DNA of 64,000 nucleotides, taken from NCBI RefSeq assembly GCF_024171815.1, contig NZ_JAMTCJ010000003.1, forward strand, positions 124,001 through 188,000. The letters are read 5' to 3'. Origin of the DNA: Williamsia maris (lineage in GTDB: Bacteria > Actinomycetota > Actinomycetes > Mycobacteriales > Mycobacteriaceae). Below the pieces are notes generated by a model. It was given only the letters and a program-made list of their open reading frames with translations. It had not been told where the DNA came from and ran no database searches. The position numbers and the translations under genes are program-made. Below are positions 21,468-33,631 of the stretch, piece after piece (the first letter of the stretch is position 1; each line of letters begins with the position of its first letter).

Positions 21468-22322
21468 TCAGCGGAAGGTCGGGTACTCCGGCGCGGAGAC
21501 GTTGTATTCCGTACCGTCCCGCGGCAGCAGGAAGCGCAGTGTCCGCGCCTTGTCCGCTCCCCTGTCGGCGTCGCCCCACACGACGAGCTTGCGATCGCGC
21601 AGGGTGAGGCGGACGTCGGACGGCGAGGACGCGGCGACCGAGACGACCTGTCGGGACAGGAAATCCGGGAGGCCGGCGACGACCTCGAGGGCTGAGCGCC
21701 GGGCCGCGTTGGAGGCCTCGGAACCCGTGGTCAGACGCGGCAGCGCGGGGGCCTTGGGCTGCTGGGCGAAGTCGACCCCGTCGACGTCGTAGAGGTGAGC
21801 GGTCCCCGACCGGTCCTCGAACGCCACGGCGGTCCGTTCGACGACGGTGATGTCGATGGTCGACGGGTAGCCGCGGGCGACGCGCACGGTCTTGATCCGC
21901 GGGATCGCGGCGATGCGCTGCGCGGCGGGTCGGGTGTCGACCTGCAGCAGCGGTGTCCCCGTCGCGATCCGGGCGGCCGCGACGATGTCGTCGCGACTGA
22001 CCACCGACGTCCCCGACACCTCGACCGAACGCACCGACATCAGTGGCGTGAAGTACGCCACCAGCCCGGCCGCGACCAGCAGGATCACGGTGAGAACGGT
22101 GCCGATGAGCATCCGGGTGCCGCGCACGGGACGTCGTCCGGCCCGACGTGACAGCGTGCCCGCGGCCGGCCCGTTCTCGTGATCGTCCGGATCGACGTCG
22201 CGGTCGTCGACGTCGTCGTACCGGTCGTCGAACTCGGCGTCGGGATCGCGGCGGAGGTCACGGTCGTCGCGACCGCGTTCGGATCGTCCGCGCATTCGAG
22301 GCATCGTCTGATTGTCGGGCAT
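21468..22322 (-). CDS. ftsQ: Cell division protein FtsQ
   Basis: 284 residues. A long, charged cytoplasmic N-terminus (1-68; very rich in Asp and Arg) precedes one membrane helix (about 71-91). The outer POTRA domain ('LMSVRSVEVSGTSVVSRDDI', about 94-165) and the FtsQ beta domain ('VERTAVAFEDRSG' onward) follow. FtsQ bridges early and late divisome proteins. It starts one base after the murC stop. Confidence 0.94.
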   Translation of the reverse strand: MPDNQTMPRMRGRSERGRDDRDLRRDPDAEFDDRYDDVDDRDVDPDDHENGPAAGTLSRRAGRRPVRGTRMLIGTVLTVILLVAAGLVAYFTPLMSVRSVEVSGTSVVSRDDIVAAARIATGTPLLQVDTRPAAQRIAAIPRIKTVRVARGYPSTIDITVVERTAVAFEDRSGTAHLYDVDGVDFAQQPKAPALPRLTTGSEASNAARRSALEVVAGLPDFLSRQVVSVAASSPSDVRLTLRDRKLVVWGDADRGADKARTLRFLLPRDGTEYNVSAPEYPTFR

Positions 22323-22323
22323 G

Positions 22324-23850
22324 TCAGTCTCCTCGTCGGGCCAGCGCGTCGACGATCTCCGGTCCCTGCATCGTGATGTCGCCGGCGCCCAGGGTCAGGA
22401 CGACGTCACCGGGTCGGGCCAGACCGGCGACGGTCTCGGCCACCTGCGACAGATCGGCGATGAACACGACCGGGACGCTCACCTGCGCGGCGATCGTCCG
22501 GCCGCTGACACCGTCCAGCGGCTCCTCGCGTGCCCCGTAGACGTCGAGGACGACCACCTCGTCGGCGAGGTCGAGGGCGTGCGCGAACTCGGTCGCGAAG
22601 GCGGCGGTGCGTGAGTAGAGGTGGGGCTGGAACACCGCGATGACCCGTCCCCCGGTGGTGTCGGCCACCAGCTCGCGGGCCGCGGTCAGCACGACGGTCA
22701 CCTCGGTCGGATGGTGCGCGTAGTCGTCGTAGACGGCGATGTCGCGGACCCGGCCACGCAGTTCGAACCGGCGGTGCACCCCGGTGAACGTCTCGACGCC
22801 GTGGACCACGTCGTCGACCGGCCCACCCGCGGCCACCCCGGCCGCGATGGCACCGAGGGCGTTGAGAGCCATGTGCACACCCGGGATCGCGAGTGCAACA
22901 TCGCGTTCGACGACGGAGGCGTCCGCCACCTGCGGTCCCAGCGGGGCCCGCAGGGCGATCCGGGCACGGCCACCGACACCGTGGACCTGCCAGTCGAGCA
23001 GCACCGCGCAGTTCTCGACCATCGGGACGCGGTCGGCGAGGCGACCGAACCCGTAGCCGAGCACCGACACCCCGCGCTCGATCAACCGCGGCGCGGACCG
23101 CTCGGCGAGTGCGACCGCACCCTCGTCGTCGAGGCAGATGACCAGGGTGCCACCGGCGTCGAGGCGGTCGAGGAAGTCGTCAAACACCGCGACGTACGCC
23201 TCCACCGTGCCGAAGTGATCGAGGTGGTCGGACTCGACATTGGTCACGACGACCACGTCGGGGCGGTACTGCAGCAGTGAGCCGTCGCTCTCGTCGGCCT
23301 CGGCGACGAAGATCTCGCCGCTGCCGTGGTGCGCGTTGGTGCCGGACTCGTTGAGTTCGCCGCCGACGGCAAAGGACGGGTCGAGTCCGCAGTGCTGCAG
23401 GGCCACCACCACCATCGACGTCGTGGAGGTCTTGCCGTGGGTGCCCGCGATCAGGACGGTTCGGTAGTCATCCATCAGGGTGGCCAGGACGGCGGGCCGC
23501 AGGATCACCGGGATCCCGCGCCGATTCGCCTCCACCAGTTCGGGATTGGTCTTCGGGATCGCGGCGTGGGTGGTGACGACGACGGTCGGGCCACCGGGCA
23601 GCAGGTCCAGCGCGGCCGGCGAGTGCCCGATCTGGACCTGGGCGCCGCGAGTCCGCAGTGCGAGTACGCCGCGACTCTCCTTGGCGTCGGACCCGGACAC
23701 CTGAGCACCCCGACTGAGCAGGATGCGGGCGAGCCCCGACATGCCGGCCCCGCCGATGCCGACCATGTGGACCCGCGAGAGTTCCTCGGGCAGCGCAGGG
23801 ACCCCCGAGGGTGCGGTCGGGTCGTCGTGCGTCTCGGACACGAGCGTCAC
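22324..23850 (-). CDS. murC: UDP-N-acetylmuramate--L-alanine ligase
   Basis: Cytoplasmic Mur ligase that adds L-Ala to UDP-MurNAc; 508 residues. The N-terminal Rossmann motif is '[15 protein letters not shown]' (28-41) and the ATP loop is '[10 protein letters not shown]' (135-144). '[10 protein letters not shown]' and the substrate motif '[11 protein letters not shown]' are family signatures. GTG at 23850 overlaps the murG stop (GTGA), which sets the start; the longer open frame lies inside murG. Typical MurC length is 460-500. Confidence 0.97.
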   Translation of the reverse strand: MTLVSETHDDPTAPSGVPALPEELSRVHMVGIGGAGMSGLARILLSRGAQVSGSDAKESRGVLALRTRGAQVQIGHSPAALDLLPGGPTVVVTTHAAIPKTNPELVEANRRGIPVILRPAVLATLMDDYRTVLIAGTHGKTSTTSMVVVALQHCGLDPSFAVGGELNESGTNAHHGSGEIFVAEADESDGSLLQYRPDVVVVTNVESDHLDHFGTVEAYVAVFDDFLDRLDAGGTLVICLDDEGAVALAERSAPRLIERGVSVLGYGFGRLADRVPMVENCAVLLDWQVHGVGGRARIALRAPLGPQVADASVVERDVALAIPGVHMALNALGAIAAGVAAGGPVDDVVHGVETFTGVHRRFELRGRVRDIAVYDDYAHHPTEVTVVLTAARELVADTTGGRVIAVFQPHLYSRTAAFATEFAHALDLADEVVVLDVYGAREEPLDGVSGRTIAAQVSVPVVFIADLSQVAETVAGLARPGDVVLTLGAGDITMQGPEIVDALARRGD

Positions 23851-24983
23851 CGCTCGTCTCGGAACGCGCGCGCCAACTCCAGGCCGGCGGCCGCGACCGC
23901 CGTGGCGGCGTCGGCGTGGCCGACCTGCCGTGCCCCGCGGGACATCTCTGCGAGTCGGGCGGTGTCGGCGAGCAGGTCGGGCACCGTCGAGGCGACCCAC
24001 TCGGAGGTGAGGTCGGCGTCGTCGAGGAGGATCCCGCCGCCCGCGGTGACCACCGGCAGGGCGTTGAGACGCTGTTCGCCGTTGCCGTGCGGCAACGGGA
24101 CGTACACCGCGGGCAGTCCGGTCGCGGAGATCTCCGCGACCGTCATCGCCCCGGATCGGCAGACCACGAGATCGGCTGCGGCGTAGGCGAGATCCATGCG
24201 TTTGAGGTATCCCACCGAGATGTACGGGGGTGCTCCCGGCGGCGAGACCGGGGTGATCGCGTTCTTGGGTCCGTGCGCGTGCAACACACCGACCCCGGCC
24301 GCACCGAGTGCGCCCGCCGCGTTCGCGACCGCCTCGTTGATGGTCCGTGCGCCCTGCGACCCGCCGAACACCAGCAGCGTCGGGGCGTCCTGGTCGAGTC
24401 CGAAGTAATGCCGTGCCTGCGCGCGGGTGGCGGCGCGATCGAGTCCGGTCAGCGATCCGCGGACCGGGATTCCGACCACCTCGGCGTCGAGGCCGGAACC
24501 GTCGACCGCGGCGAGCACCCGCTGGGCGAATCGTGCGCCGACCTTGTTGGCGATGCCCGCACTGGCGTTGGCCTCGTGGATGACGACCGGCACCCGCGCC
24601 CCGCCCTTCATCCGGCCCCGCGCGGCGAGGTAGGCGGGCAGCGCGACGTACCCGCCGAAGCCGATGACCACGTCGGCGCGGACGGCGGCGAGGATCCCGC
24701 GCGTCGCACGCACCGACCGCCGCAGACGCAGGGGCACCGAGAACAGATCACGGTTGACCTTGCGCGGCAACGGGACCGGCGGGATGAGTTCGAGGGTGTA
24801 GCCGCGCTCCGGCACCAGGGTGCGCTCGAGACCGCGTTCGGTACCCAATGCCGTGATGCGCGCGGTGGGGTCCAGGATGCGCACGGCGTCGGCGACCGCG
24901 AGGGCCGGCTCGATGTGCCCGGCCGTGCCCCCACCGGCGACGACCACCGACACCGGGTCGTCGGCGCTGCGTCGGCGGGTCAT
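23847..24983 (-). CDS. murG: UDP-GlcNAc--MurNAc-(pentapeptide)-PP-undecaprenol GlcNAc transferase
   Basis: 378 residues. The membrane-associated GT28 enzyme that turns lipid I into lipid II. The N-terminal glycine loop is 'GGGTAGH' (17-23). '[16 protein letters not shown]' and '[10 protein letters not shown]' follow in the acceptor domain. The donor domain has '[11 protein letters not shown]' and '[11 protein letters not shown]'. The start ATG overlaps the ftsW stop by 4 bases (ATGA), and its own stop overlaps murC. Confidence 0.97.
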   Translation of the reverse strand: MTRRRSADDPVSVVVAGGGTAGHIEPALAVADAVRILDPTARITALGTERGLERTLVPERGYTLELIPPVPLPRKVNRDLFSVPLRLRRSVRATRGILAAVRADVVIGFGGYVALPAYLAARGRMKGGARVPVVIHEANASAGIANKVGARFAQRVLAAVDGSGLDAEVVGIPVRGSLTGLDRAATRAQARHYFGLDQDAPTLLVFGGSQGARTINEAVANAAGALGAAGVGVLHAHGPKNAITPVSPPGAPPYISVGYLKRMDLAYAAADLVVCRSGAMTVAEISATGLPAVYVPLPHGNGEQRLNALPVVTAGGGILLDDADLTSEWVASTVPDLLADTARLAEMSRGARQVGHADAATAVAAAGLELARAFRDER

Positions 24984-26602
24984 CGGCGCGCCCTCGACGG
25001 CGCACCGCGACGTGGTTCGGCGCGGTGGGTCTCACGACGCGCATCGGTGCGCCAATCGTGTCGCGGGTCGTATTCGCCGGTGGCGAAATCCGGTGGGGTG
25101 GTGCGGTATCGGGCCCGTGGTTGCGATGGGCCCGTACGTTCCCGGACCCGTCCGGATCGCTGCTGCGGTTGCCGTACCGGCTCGGGGTGGCCACCGAAGC
25201 CGAAGTACGAGGCCGGGTTGCCGCGCGGTGCCCGCGAGGTGTCGGCGACCGGTCGCTTGCGCGGCGCCGACCGCCCGTCCCCGACGTCGCGACGGGCACG
25301 CCAGGCCTGGACCCGGGTGGGTGCGTAGGTCTCCGGCTGCGGCAGCCGCAGGAAGCGCCCGATCCGGCCGTCGTCGCCAGCGGCCAACGCGGCGACCGCC
25401 TCGGGTTCGTGGCGGGCCGCGTTCGCCAGCAGGCCCAACATCACCAGGACGGTGAACGTCGACGTGCCACCGGCCGACAGCAGCGGGAGCTGGATACCGG
25501 TGACCGGCAACAGCCCGATCACGTATCCGATGTTGATGAGCGCCTGTGCGCTGATGAGGATGGTGATGGTCGCGGTCATCAGGCGCAGGAACGGGTCGAC
25601 GGCGCGCAGCGCGATGCGCAGCCCGACGAAGGCGAGCAACACGAACAGGGCGACGACCAACAGGCCACCGATCAGTCCGAGTTCCTCACCGATGATCGCG
25701 AAGATGAAGTCGTTGTGCGCGTTGGGCAGGTAGTTCCACTTGGCCCGGCTCTGGCCGAGACCCACACCCCAGGTGCCGCCGTTCGCGAGCGCAAACTGTG
25801 CCTGTCGCGCTTGGTATCCCGCGCCCTGGGGGTCGTTGATGTTGCCGAGGAAGCTCTGCACGCGCTCGGAGCGGTATCCCTCGACCATCGCGAGCAGCAC
25901 GGCCAGGCTGATACCGGAGATGACGAAGACCGCGAACACCTTGAGACTGAGGCCCGCGAACCAGAGCAGGGTGCCCACGATGATGGCGATCGTGATCGTC
26001 GTGCTCAGGTTCGGTTCAAGCATGATCAACGCGCACACCAGGATCGCGACCGGGATGAGCGGGACCAGCAACTCGCGCAGCGACGCACGGTCGCGGATGC
26101 GTGAGGACAGCAGGTGCGCTCCCCACACGCACAGGGCGAGCTTCACGAGTTCGGACGGCTGCACCGACAACCCGGCGACGACGAACCAGCGTCGTGCGCC
26201 ACCGCTGAGCGTGCCGACCCCCGGGATGAGGACCGCAACCAGCATCAGGGTGGTGACGATGATCGCCGGCGCGGCCATCTTGCGCATGTAGCGCACCGGC
26301 ATCCGCAGGGCGACATAGAACAGGATCGTGCCGAGCACGGCGAAGACCACCTGGGTGGTGAACAGCCCGTAGGCCGAGCCGTTCTTGGAGTAGCCCTCCA
26401 CCGACGACGCGGAGAGCACCATGATGAGGCCGAAGACGGTGAGCAGCACCGTGAGCGTGATGATCAGATGGAACGACGCGAGGGGTCGACGCAGCACGGC
26501 GTCGATGACTCCGCGCGGTCCGTCCCACCAGGATCCGGCGCGGCGGGGGGTCGAGGTACCTGCCCCGGCGGTGGCCTCGGATCCATCTGCGGCGAGGCTC
26601 AC
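24980..26602 (-). CDS. ftsW: SEDS peptidoglycan glycosyltransferase FtsW
   Basis: 540 residues with about ten membrane helices between residues 44 and 410. It polymerises lipid II at the septum with its partner FtsI. The key extracellular motif '[16 protein letters not shown]' contains the catalytic Asp of SEDS enzymes. '[12 protein letters not shown]' and '[13 protein letters not shown]' are further signatures. A long basic and disordered C-terminal tail (about 415-540) is characteristic of mycobacterial FtsW and may bind FtsZ. GTG at 26602 overlaps the murD stop (GTGA). Confidence 0.96.
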   Translation of the reverse strand: MSLAADGSEATAGAGTSTPRRAGSWWDGPRGVIDAVLRRPLASFHLIITLTVLLTVFGLIMVLSASSVEGYSKNGSAYGLFTTQVVFAVLGTILFYVALRMPVRYMRKMAAPAIIVTTLMLVAVLIPGVGTLSGGARRWFVVAGLSVQPSELVKLALCVWGAHLLSSRIRDRASLRELLVPLIPVAILVCALIMLEPNLSTTITIAIIVGTLLWFAGLSLKVFAVFVISGISLAVLLAMVEGYRSERVQSFLGNINDPQGAGYQARQAQFALANGGTWGVGLGQSRAKWNYLPNAHNDFIFAIIGEELGLIGGLLVVALFVLLAFVGLRIALRAVDPFLRLMTATITILISAQALINIGYVIGLLPVTGIQLPLLSAGGTSTFTVLVMLGLLANAARHEPEAVAALAAGDDGRIGRFLRLPQPETYAPTRVQAWRARRDVGDGRSAPRKRPVADTSRAPRGNPASYFGFGGHPEPVRQPQQRSGRVRERTGPSQPRARYRTTPPDFATGEYDPRHDWRTDARRETHRAEPRRGAPSRARR

Positions 26603-28191
26603 GACGCCGTCGTCCCGTCGTCGAGGGGCGCGGTCGCACCGACGGCCAGCGCACCGTGGGCGAACGCGTCACCGCGCTCTCCGTATCCGCTGAACATGTC
26701 CAGCGACGCCGCGGCGGGGGCGAGCAGGATCGCGTCGGGGCGGTCGATGTCGGCGGCGGCCAGATGCCATGCGATCGCCACGGCCGCGTTCATCACGCGC
26801 CCCGCCGTCCCCAGTGCGGGATCGGCTGCGGACGCGGTGATCGCACGCAACGCATCGGTGCTGGTGGACGGGCTGTGCGCACTGTCGGCGACGGCATCGG
26901 GCAGAACCGGCGTGGCTATCACCCGGTCATCGTCTCCTGTTAACAGTGTGACTGTTGGGATTGAAGGGGCGTGTCGCGCAATCGCGGCGGCGAGCAGATC
27001 ACGGTCGGTTCCGAGCAGCACGACCGCCGCGAGCCGATCAGCGGTCTCGACGACGAGGTCGTCGACCGCCGCGCCCTTGAGCAGTCCGCCCGCGATGAGC
27101 ACGACCCGGCGGTGTGCGCGGATCGACGCGGCGGCAGCGTGCGGGTTGGTCGCCTTGGAGTCGTCGACGAACTCGATGCCCTCGAGTGTGGCCACCACCT
27201 CGCCGCGGTGGCGGCCGGGACGGAACCCGGCGAGCCCTCGCTCGACGTCGTCGGCGGTGACGCCCACCGCGCGACACAGCGCTGCCGCTGCGAGGGCGTC
27301 GGTCAGGCCGGACGGCCCCACGGGTCGGATCGACGCGGTCGTGCCCACCGGAACGCCGGCGTCGCCTCCGAACGCGCGGTCGACGAGATCGCCCCCGACC
27401 ACGCCCACCTCGCCGACGGCCGGCTCGCCGAGTCGGACGGCGACCGTCCGCGCACCGGGGGTGGTCGCCGACAAGGCACCGGCCACCGGGTCGTCGGCGC
27501 CGACGATGGCGATCTGCCCCCGCAGCGCACCGGACTTCGCCGTGACGTAGGCGCCCATGGAGCCGTGCCAGTCGAGATGGTCCTCGGCGATGTTGAGCAC
27601 AACGCCGGCGTCCGGGACCACCGACGGGGCCCAGTACAGCTGGAACGACGACAGTTCGACGGCGAGCACGTCGACCCGTGGGTCGAGGGTCAGGGCGTCG
27701 AGCACGGGCAGGCCGATGTTGCCGCACGCCGCGACCGACCGCGGCGACGCGGCGACGACCGCCTCGACCATGGACGTCGTCGTGGTCTTGCCGTTCGTCC
27801 CGGTGATCACCAGCCAAGTGCGCGGTGCACCGAGCAGTCCGCTGTGATCGACACGCCAGGCGAGTTCGACCTCTCCCCACACGGGCAGCCCGGCCGACCG
27901 CGCCGCGGTGACGACAGCGGAATCGGGGCGAAAGCCCGGCGACACGACGACGAGGTCGAACGCGGTGACCGACTCCCGGGTGACGGAGTCGGTGGAGATG
28001 ACCTCGACACCCGCGTCGGCGAGGACCGGACGGGGGTGGGTACGTCCGTCGCAGACGGTGACGCGGGCGTCGTGCGCGGCGAGGAACAGCGCCGCGGAGA
28101 CCCCCGCGGTACCGGCCCCGGCGACCAGGACACGCAGGCCGGGCAGGGATGGGAGCTGATCGGACGCCGGGACGGCGGCCACGTCAGCCAC
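26599..28191 (-). CDS. murD: UDP-N-acetylmuramoyl-L-alanine--D-glutamate ligase
   Basis: 530 residues, longer than the usual 450-490, with extra length in the C-terminal domain around residues 435-475. N-terminal '[14 protein letters not shown]' (21-34) binds the UDP substrate. The ATP loop is '[12 protein letters not shown]' (129-140). '[14 protein letters not shown]' and the C-terminal '[13 protein letters not shown]' are MurD signatures. GTG at 28191 overlaps the mraY stop by 8 bases. All residues needed for function appear present. Confidence 0.96.
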   Translation of the reverse strand: MADVAAVPASDQLPSLPGLRVLVAGAGTAGVSAALFLAAHDARVTVCDGRTHPRPVLADAGVEVISTDSVTRESVTAFDLVVVSPGFRPDSAVVTAARSAGLPVWGEVELAWRVDHSGLLGAPRTWLVITGTNGKTTTTSMVEAVVAASPRSVAACGNIGLPVLDALTLDPRVDVLAVELSSFQLYWAPSVVPDAGVVLNIAEDHLDWHGSMGAYVTAKSGALRGQIAIVGADDPVAGALSATTPGARTVAVRLGEPAVGEVGVVGGDLVDRAFGGDAGVPVGTTASIRPVGPSGLTDALAAAALCRAVGVTADDVERGLAGFRPGRHRGEVVATLEGIEFVDDSKATNPHAAAASIRAHRRVVLIAGGLLKGAAVDDLVVETADRLAAVVLLGTDRDLLAAAIARHAPSIPTVTLLTGDDDRVIATPVLPDAVADSAHSPSTSTDALRAITASAADPALGTAGRVMNAAVAIAWHLAAADIDRPDAILLAPAAASLDMFSGYGERGDAFAHGALAVGATAPLDDGTTAS

Positions 28192-29281
28192 CGTTGGAGG
28201 CCAGGAACTCGCTGTAGAACAGGGACAGACCCAGCGCGCAGGCGATGGCGGTCAGCAACCAGAACCTGATGATGACCGTGGTCTCGGCCCAGCCCCCGAG
28301 TTCGAAGTGGTGGTGGAACGGCGCCATCCGGAACACGCGACGGCCGGTGGTCCGGAAGAACGCGATCTGCAGCACCACCGAGACGATCTCGGCGACGAAG
28401 AGCGCGCCGACGACCACCATGAGCAGTTCGGTGCGGGTGGTGATGGACAGCCCGGCGAGCATGCCGCCGAGCGCGAGCGACCCGGTGTCGCCCATGAAGA
28501 TCTTTGCCGGCGCGGCGTTCCACCACAGGAAGCCGAGACAGGCGCCGCCGCCGGCCACCGCGATGAGCGCGAGGTCGAGCGGGTCGCGGACGTGGTAGCA
28601 GCCGGGGCTCACGTCGCCGCCCACCTTGGGTCCGCCCGCGCACGCGTTGCGGTACTGCCAGAACGTGACGAGCACGTACGACCCGAGGACCATGGCCATC
28701 GAGCCCGCGGCCAGTCCGTCGAGTCCGTCGGTGAAGTTGACCGCGTTGGACCAGGCCGCGACGACGAGCCAGCAGAAGATGACGAACGCCACCGACCCGA
28801 GCGTCACCGCAGGGATGTCGCGGACGTAGGACAGGTTCGGACTCGCCGGGGCGTCGCCGTTGCCGTTGCGGAAGTTCAGGGCGAGGACGCCGAAGAGGAG
28901 TGCGGCGATGAGCTGGCCGACCGACTTGGCGGTCTTGTTCAGCCCGAGGTTGCGCCCCTTGCGAATCTTGATGAAGTCGTCGAGGAAGCCGACACCGCCG
29001 AGGACGGTGGCCAGCGACAGGACGAGCACACCGGAGGCGCTGGGCCCCTGGCCGCCGTTGAAGGCGCCGACGATGTGCGAGGCCCAGTAGCCGGCCCACA
29101 GGGCGACGATGATGGCAACGCCACCCATCGACGGTGTCCCTCGCTTGGTCTGGTGGCTCTGCGGCCCCTCGACCCGGATCTCCTGGCCGAAGCCCTGCCG
29201 GGAGAAGAACTTGATCAGAACCGGCGTGAGGAGGATGGACACCGCCAACGCGACGGCGCCCGCTATCAAGATCTGCGTCAC
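28184..29281 (-). CDS. mraY: Phospho-N-acetylmuramoyl-pentapeptide transferase
   Basis: 365 residues with ten predicted membrane helices. It transfers phospho-MurNAc-pentapeptide to undecaprenyl phosphate, making lipid I. Conserved acidic loops 'GFLDDFIKI', '[10 protein letters not shown]' and '[12 protein letters not shown]', and the triple-His '[14 protein letters not shown]', are all present. GTG at 29281 matches the conserved N-terminus. It lies 59 bases after the MurF remnant. It uses the UDP-pentapeptide that MurF should produce. Confidence 0.97.
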   Translation of the reverse strand: MTQILIAGAVALAVSILLTPVLIKFFSRQGFGQEIRVEGPQSHQTKRGTPSMGGVAIIVALWAGYWASHIVGAFNGGQGPSASGVLVLSLATVLGGVGFLDDFIKIRKGRNLGLNKTAKSVGQLIAALLFGVLALNFRNGNGDAPASPNLSYVRDIPAVTLGSVAFVIFCWLVVAAWSNAVNFTDGLDGLAAGSMAMVLGSYVLVTFWQYRNACAGGPKVGGDVSPGCYHVRDPLDLALIAVAGGGACLGFLWWNAAPAKIFMGDTGSLALGGMLAGLSITTRTELLMVVVGALFVAEIVSVVLQIAFFRTTGRRVFRMAPFHHHFELGGWAETTVIIRFWLLTAIACALGLSLFYSEFLASNGG

Positions 29282-29340
29282 CTGCTCAGTCCCATCCGTC
29301 GCCCTGCCTCACGCGTGTCCCCCGCCGCCGACCGGTGTTC

Positions 29341-29829
29341 TCACCGATCGGGCGCCGCCGTCAGGGTCGCAGTCCATCGGTCGCTATCCAACAGGGCATT
29401 CGTCACTGCCGACAAATCGCCTGCCCGACCCGCTGCGACGAGCACGACGTCGCCGTCGCCGATCTGGGCGTTCAGGATCTCGAGGGCTGCAGTGGCGTCG
29501 GCGACGAGCAGCGCCTCCTCACCCCATGACCCCTCCATCACCGCCCCCTGGTGCAGGGCGCGCACCGACCTCGACTCCCCCACGCTGATGACGGTGTCGA
29601 CGGCGAGGCGGACGGCGAGACGGCCGACGCGATCGTGGGCGAGCGCCCGGTCGTTCTCGTCGGCGAGTTCAGGTGCGTCGAGTTCGGCGATCACCGCCCA
29701 GCTGCGTCCGACACCCCGATCGCGGGTCATCCCGACGAGGTCGCGGATCAGACCCCGGACGGTGTCGTGGTCGATGTCGGTCCCGACCCGACCGCCGGTG
29801 TCGAGAACCCAGATCCCGCTGTCGCTCAT
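29341..29829 (-). CDS. Stand-alone MurF domain-3-like protein (truncated, diverged MurF)
   Basis: 162 residues in exactly the murF slot between murE and mraY; its ATG overlaps the murE stop (ATGA). It resembles only the C-terminal domain of MurF: '[11 protein letters not shown]' (normally WAVLGEM), '[11 protein letters not shown]', '[22 protein letters not shown]', and '[14 protein letters not shown]' where MurF has 'VLVKxS'. The UDP-binding and ATPase domains (about 330 residues, with GTNGKT) are absent. The 'DAYNANPxS' motif that opens domain 3 is unrecognisable, and the family Lys is Ala. It cannot be an active ligase alone. The frame is intact and coding-like, so it may be retained for another role or be a decaying remnant. 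Confidence 0.8.
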   Translation of the reverse strand: MSDSGIWVLDTGGRVGTDIDHDTVRGLIRDLVGMTRDRGVGRSWAVIAELDAPELADENDRALAHDRVGRLAVRLAVDTVISVGESRSVRALHQGAVMEGSWGEEALLVADATAALEILNAQIGDGDVVLVAAGRAGDLSAVTNALLDSDRWTATLTAAPDR

Positions 29830-31421
29830 CGTGCCTCGTTCCCGTGCGTCGCCAGTGCCCCGGCGAGTACCGCACGATCGTCGAACGGCGTCTTGACCCC
29901 GCGGATCTCCTGCCCGGTCTCGTGTCCCTTGCCCGCGATCAACACGACGTCGCCGGTACGCGCCCAGGCGACGGCGTGGGCGATGGCCGCGGCGCGGTCG
30001 CCGATCTCGACGATCGGTTCCGATCCGGCCGGACGGTCGGCGTCGGCGATGTCGGTCGCGCCCGCGACCACCGCCGCCCGGATCGCCGCGGGGTCCTCGT
30101 CGCGGGGGTTGTCGTCGGTGATGACGACCAGCTCGGCGCCGCGTGCGGCGGCGGCGCCCATCACCGGTCGCTTGCCGGTGTCGCGGTTGCCGCCGGCACC
30201 GACGACCACCGCGACGCGGCCGGAGGTCTGGGCCCGCAGGGTCGAGATGACGGCGTCGAGAGCGGCCGGCTTGTGGGCGTAGTCGACGACCGCGAGGAAA
30301 TCCTGACCGGCGTCGACGAGTTCGACACGTCCGGGGACGCGGACGTCGCCGATCCCGGAGACGGCGTCGGCGATGGACACGCCCGCGGTGTGGGCGACCG
30401 CGACGGCGATCAGGGCGTTGGCGACGTTGTACCGACCGGGCAGCGGCACGACCATCGTGTGGGTCTCGCCCACCGGATCACGGACCGACACGACCTGCGA
30501 ACCGTCGTCGCGCGAGTCCGACGGCCCGGCGAACCACTGTGCCGCACCGGTGCGGGTGGAGACGGTGACGACGCCGGGGCCGACGATCTCGGCCATCCGC
30601 TGCCCCCACTCGTCGTCGACGCAGACGACCGACCGGTTGGCGTGTTCGGACGAGGTGGAGCGGAACAGCAACGACTTCGCGTCGAAGTAGTCCGCCATCG
30701 TCGGGTGGAAATCGAGGTGATCCTGCGACAGGTTCGTGAACGCGCCGATGGCGAAATGGCTCCCGCGCACCCGGCCCAGTGCCAGCGCGTGACTCGACAC
30801 CTCCATCACCACGGTGTCGACGCCCTTCTCGAGCATCGCGGCGAACAGGCCCTGCAGCGCGGGCGCCTCGGGCGTGGTGAGCGAACTGTTCTGTCGCACA
30901 CCGGCGATCCGGGTCTCCACGGTGCCGATCAGCCCGACCGTGTGGCCGGCGGCCATCAGCGCGGCCTCGGTGAGGTAGGCCGACGTCGTCTTGCCCGAGG
31001 TGCCGGTGATGCCGATCAGACGCAGGCGCAGTGACGGATTGGCGTAGACCCGGGCGCTGACCGCTCCCAGCACACTGCGCGGGTCGGGGTGCACCAGCAG
31101 GGCCAGGTCGGATCCGGCGGGGACGGTGGGCTCGATGATCGCGGCGCCGGCCGGGTCGGTGAGGACCGCCACCGCGCCGGCCGCGATCGCGTCGGCGGCG
31201 AAGTGTGCGCCGTGCACGCGTGCGCCGGGCAGGGCCGCGAACAGATCCCCGCCGATGACGTCCTGCGCACGCAGGGTGACGCCGGTGACCCCGAGTTCCC
31301 CGGTGGCGGCACCGATGAGATCGAGTCGGGCGTGACACGACGTCGCCAGTACCTGCACCGGGTGCGGCTCGACAGTCGTCGGCCGGGTCGGATCGGGGGT
31401 GTGTCGTCTGGCGGCGGCCAT
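29826..31421 (-). CDS. murE: UDP-N-acetylmuramoyl-tripeptide synthetase (meso-DAP adding)
   Basis: 531 residues. Adds the third stem residue to UDP-MurNAc-L-Ala-D-Glu. The ATP loop is '[14 protein letters not shown]' (137-150). '[12 protein letters not shown]' and the substrate-selecting 'DDNPRDEDP' (about 433-441) are visible; DNPR indicates meso-diaminopimelate. ATG at 31421 has GGAGGAGGG 10 bases upstream. The frame stays open to 32129 but that part lies inside ftsI in another frame. The MurF remnant is translationally coupled to its stop. 143 bases separate it from ftsI. Confidence 0.97.
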   Translation of the reverse strand: MAAARRHTPDPTRPTTVEPHPVQVLATSCHARLDLIGAATGELGVTGVTLRAQDVIGGDLFAALPGARVHGAHFAADAIAAGAVAVLTDPAGAAIIEPTVPAGSDLALLVHPDPRSVLGAVSARVYANPSLRLRLIGITGTSGKTTSAYLTEAALMAAGHTVGLIGTVETRIAGVRQNSSLTTPEAPALQGLFAAMLEKGVDTVVMEVSSHALALGRVRGSHFAIGAFTNLSQDHLDFHPTMADYFDAKSLLFRSTSSEHANRSVVCVDDEWGQRMAEIVGPGVVTVSTRTGAAQWFAGPSDSRDDGSQVVSVRDPVGETHTMVVPLPGRYNVANALIAVAVAHTAGVSIADAVSGIGDVRVPGRVELVDAGQDFLAVVDYAHKPAALDAVISTLRAQTSGRVAVVVGAGGNRDTGKRPVMGAAAARGAELVVITDDNPRDEDPAAIRAAVVAGATDIADADRPAGSEPIVEIGDRAAAIAHAVAWARTGDVVLIAGKGHETGQEIRGVKTPFDDRAVLAGALATHGNEAR

Positions 31422-31564
31422 GGTCCGTGCACCCTCCTCCATCGACTGCGAATGATCCGTCTCGAACGGCTCGGCGGCAGCCGCGAGCCCAACGGTCAAC
31501 ATACTGCGCCCACCGACGGCGTCGTCCACCGCCGCGGGCCGCGACATCTCGACGGCCCGGACGG

Positions 31565-33505
31565 CTAGGTGCCCTGCAGGACCAGCTTGGGAGTCGGGGC
31601 CGACGACAGCGGGATCCGCTCGCGCTGCAGCATCCACGACGCGATGGTCTCGAAGAGCGGCGCGGCCGACTGACCGCCGGTGCCGTCGCTGCTGCGCGAC
31701 GGGTTGTCGAGCATGATCCCGACGACGAACTTCGGGTGGTCGGCGGGGGTGATCCCGGCGAAGGTGATGTTGTAGCTCGAGTTCGAGTAGCAGCCGCAAT
31801 TCGGGTTGACCTGCTGTGCGGTGCCGGTCTTGGCGCTGACCTGGTAGCCGGGGATCGCGCCCTTGGAGCCGGTGCCCTGCTGTTCGCCGGTGGGATCGGA
31901 CTGGACGATGGCGCGGAACATGTCGCGCACCGTCGTCGCGGTCTGCGGGCTGACGACACGGACGCCTGCGGGCGCGTCCGGTGCGTCGCTCCCGGACACC
32001 GACTTCAGGATCCGGGGCGGCACACGCAGACCGTCGTTGGCGATGGCCTGGTACATGCTCGTCATCTGCAGCAGCGTCATCGAGAGACCCTGTCCGATGG
32101 GCAGGTTGGCGAAGGTGCCGCCGGACCACTGGCTGCGGGCCGGGACGTCGCCCGCACTCTCGGCGGGCAGGCCGACGCCGGTGCGCTGCCCGAGTCCGAA
32201 GCGCTGCAGCATGTTCGCGTACCGGTCCTCGCCGATCTGCTTGGCCAGCATCAGGGTCCCGACGTTCGACGACTTACCGAAGATCCCGGTGGTCGTGTAC
32301 GGCGCGACCCCGTGCGACCAGGCGTCGTTGACCGTGACGCCGGCCAGCGAGATGTTGCCGGGGACCTGGTGCACCTGGTTCGGGGTGGTGACGCCGTACT
32401 CGATGGCCGCGGACGCCGCGACCAACTTGTTGACCGACCCGGGTTCGAAGGGTGAGGTGACCGGCAGGTCGCCCAGCTGCGCATTGCCCTGCTCGGCGAT
32501 GGGTTTGGCCGGGTTGAAGGTGTTGTCGTTGGCCAGGGCCAGCACCTCACCGGTCTTGGCGTCGAGCACCACCGCGGAGGCGTTCTTCGCCCCGGAGCGG
32601 TCCTTGGCCATCTGGACCTGCTGCTGCACGAACCACTGGATGTCGGAGTCGATGGTCAGCGCGACGGTCTTGCCGTTCTGCGCCGGGTGCACGTTGCGGG
32701 TGCTGCCGGGGATCACCGCGCCGTCGGAACCACGGTCGTAGGTCTGCGAACCGTCCGCGCCGGCCAGGCTGGAGTCCATCGACGACTCGAGGCCGATGAG
32801 CCCGTTGCCGTCGAAGTCGACGTCGCCGACGATGTTCGCGGCGAGCGGGCCGCCCGGGTAGAGACGGATGTCCTGACGTTCGGCGCCGACCTCGGGGAAC
32901 TCGTCGGTGATCTTGCCCGCTGCCTCGGGGCTGACCGATCGCGCCAGATAGACGAAGGTCTCGTTGCTGGTGAGCTGTTGGAGCACCGAATCCGCCGAGA
33001 CCGCACCACCGAGGGCATCCTGGACGCCCTGGGCGATCTGCTTGAGTCGGGTCGAGGCATCGGGCGACGACGCGTTCTTCGCGTGCGCCTCGTCCATCGC
33101 CTTGCGTTCCTTGATCGGCTGGAACGTCAGCGCCTTCGCCTCGTCGGTGTAGGCGATGGGGTTGCCGTTGCGGTCCTCGATCGCGCCGCGTTTGGCGGGG
33201 AGCACCTCGGTCACGGTGCGCTGATCGGCCGCCTCGGCCGACAGTCCGGAGGACTCGACGGTCTGGACCATGAGCAGCTTGCCCGCGACCAACGCGACGG
33301 CGACTCCGAGGACCACGACACCGAGACGGGTGCGTGTGATGAACTGCGCCACACCGTCACCGCGGGCGGTCACGGTCGCATCCGACCGGATCGGGCCGGA
33401 ATGAGCGCGACGTGGGTGGCCCGTCGAGTCCGCACGGTTACGGGCACCGGAGCGCGTCGAATTGCGTGCGCTCGACGGTGGCCGGCGGCGGTTTCCCGCG
33501 CTCAC
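31565..33505 (-). CDS. ftsI: Septal penicillin-binding protein (class B transpeptidase)
   Basis: 646 residues. A basic disordered N-terminus (about 1-60) is followed by one membrane helix (about 62-82). The pedestal domain opens with '[18 protein letters not shown]'. The transpeptidase domain carries all three active-site motifs: SxxK 'EPGSVNK' (about 350), SxN 'GKSSNVG' (about 405) and KTG 'SAKTGTAQ' (about 557). No PASTA repeats. It cross-links septal peptidoglycan with FtsW, and is called PbpB in mycobacteria. GTG at 33505 is taken; starts within the basic tail are possible. Confidence 0.95.
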   Translation of the reverse strand: MSAGNRRRPPSSARNSTRSGARNRADSTGHPRRAHSGPIRSDATVTARGDGVAQFITRTRLGVVVLGVAVALVAGKLLMVQTVESSGLSAEAADQRTVTEVLPAKRGAIEDRNGNPIAYTDEAKALTFQPIKERKAMDEAHAKNASSPDASTRLKQIAQGVQDALGGAVSADSVLQQLTSNETFVYLARSVSPEAAGKITDEFPEVGAERQDIRLYPGGPLAANIVGDVDFDGNGLIGLESSMDSSLAGADGSQTYDRGSDGAVIPGSTRNVHPAQNGKTVALTIDSDIQWFVQQQVQMAKDRSGAKNASAVVLDAKTGEVLALANDNTFNPAKPIAEQGNAQLGDLPVTSPFEPGSVNKLVAASAAIEYGVTTPNQVHQVPGNISLAGVTVNDAWSHGVAPYTTTGIFGKSSNVGTLMLAKQIGEDRYANMLQRFGLGQRTGVGLPAESAGDVPARSQWSGGTFANLPIGQGLSMTLLQMTSMYQAIANDGLRVPPRILKSVSGSDAPDAPAGVRVVSPQTATTVRDMFRAIVQSDPTGEQQGTGSKGAIPGYQVSAKTGTAQQVNPNCGCYSNSSYNITFAGITPADHPKFVVGIMLDNPSRSSDGTGGQSAAPLFETIASWMLQRERIPLSSAPTPKLVLQGT

Positions 33506-33631
33506 CGTGCGCGTCCCGAGAACAGTCCGGTGGTCGACCGGTTGGTGTCGGTGCTCGTCGTCATGACCTCAATTGTCCACTCTGTAAACGATTTCGACGC
33601 ACACCCGACTCGGCGTGGCGCGGCCGGGAGA

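Noticed and set aside
29282-29340. Possibility that a frameshift hides the rest of murF near the remnant
   Set aside because: Only 59 bases lie between the remnant and mraY, and the remnant's start overlaps the murE stop, so there is no room for the missing ~1 kb.
31422-32129. N-terminal extension of the murE frame
   Set aside because: This part lies inside ftsI in another frame, is Arg/His/Pro-rich, and a strong ribosome site precedes ATG 31421.
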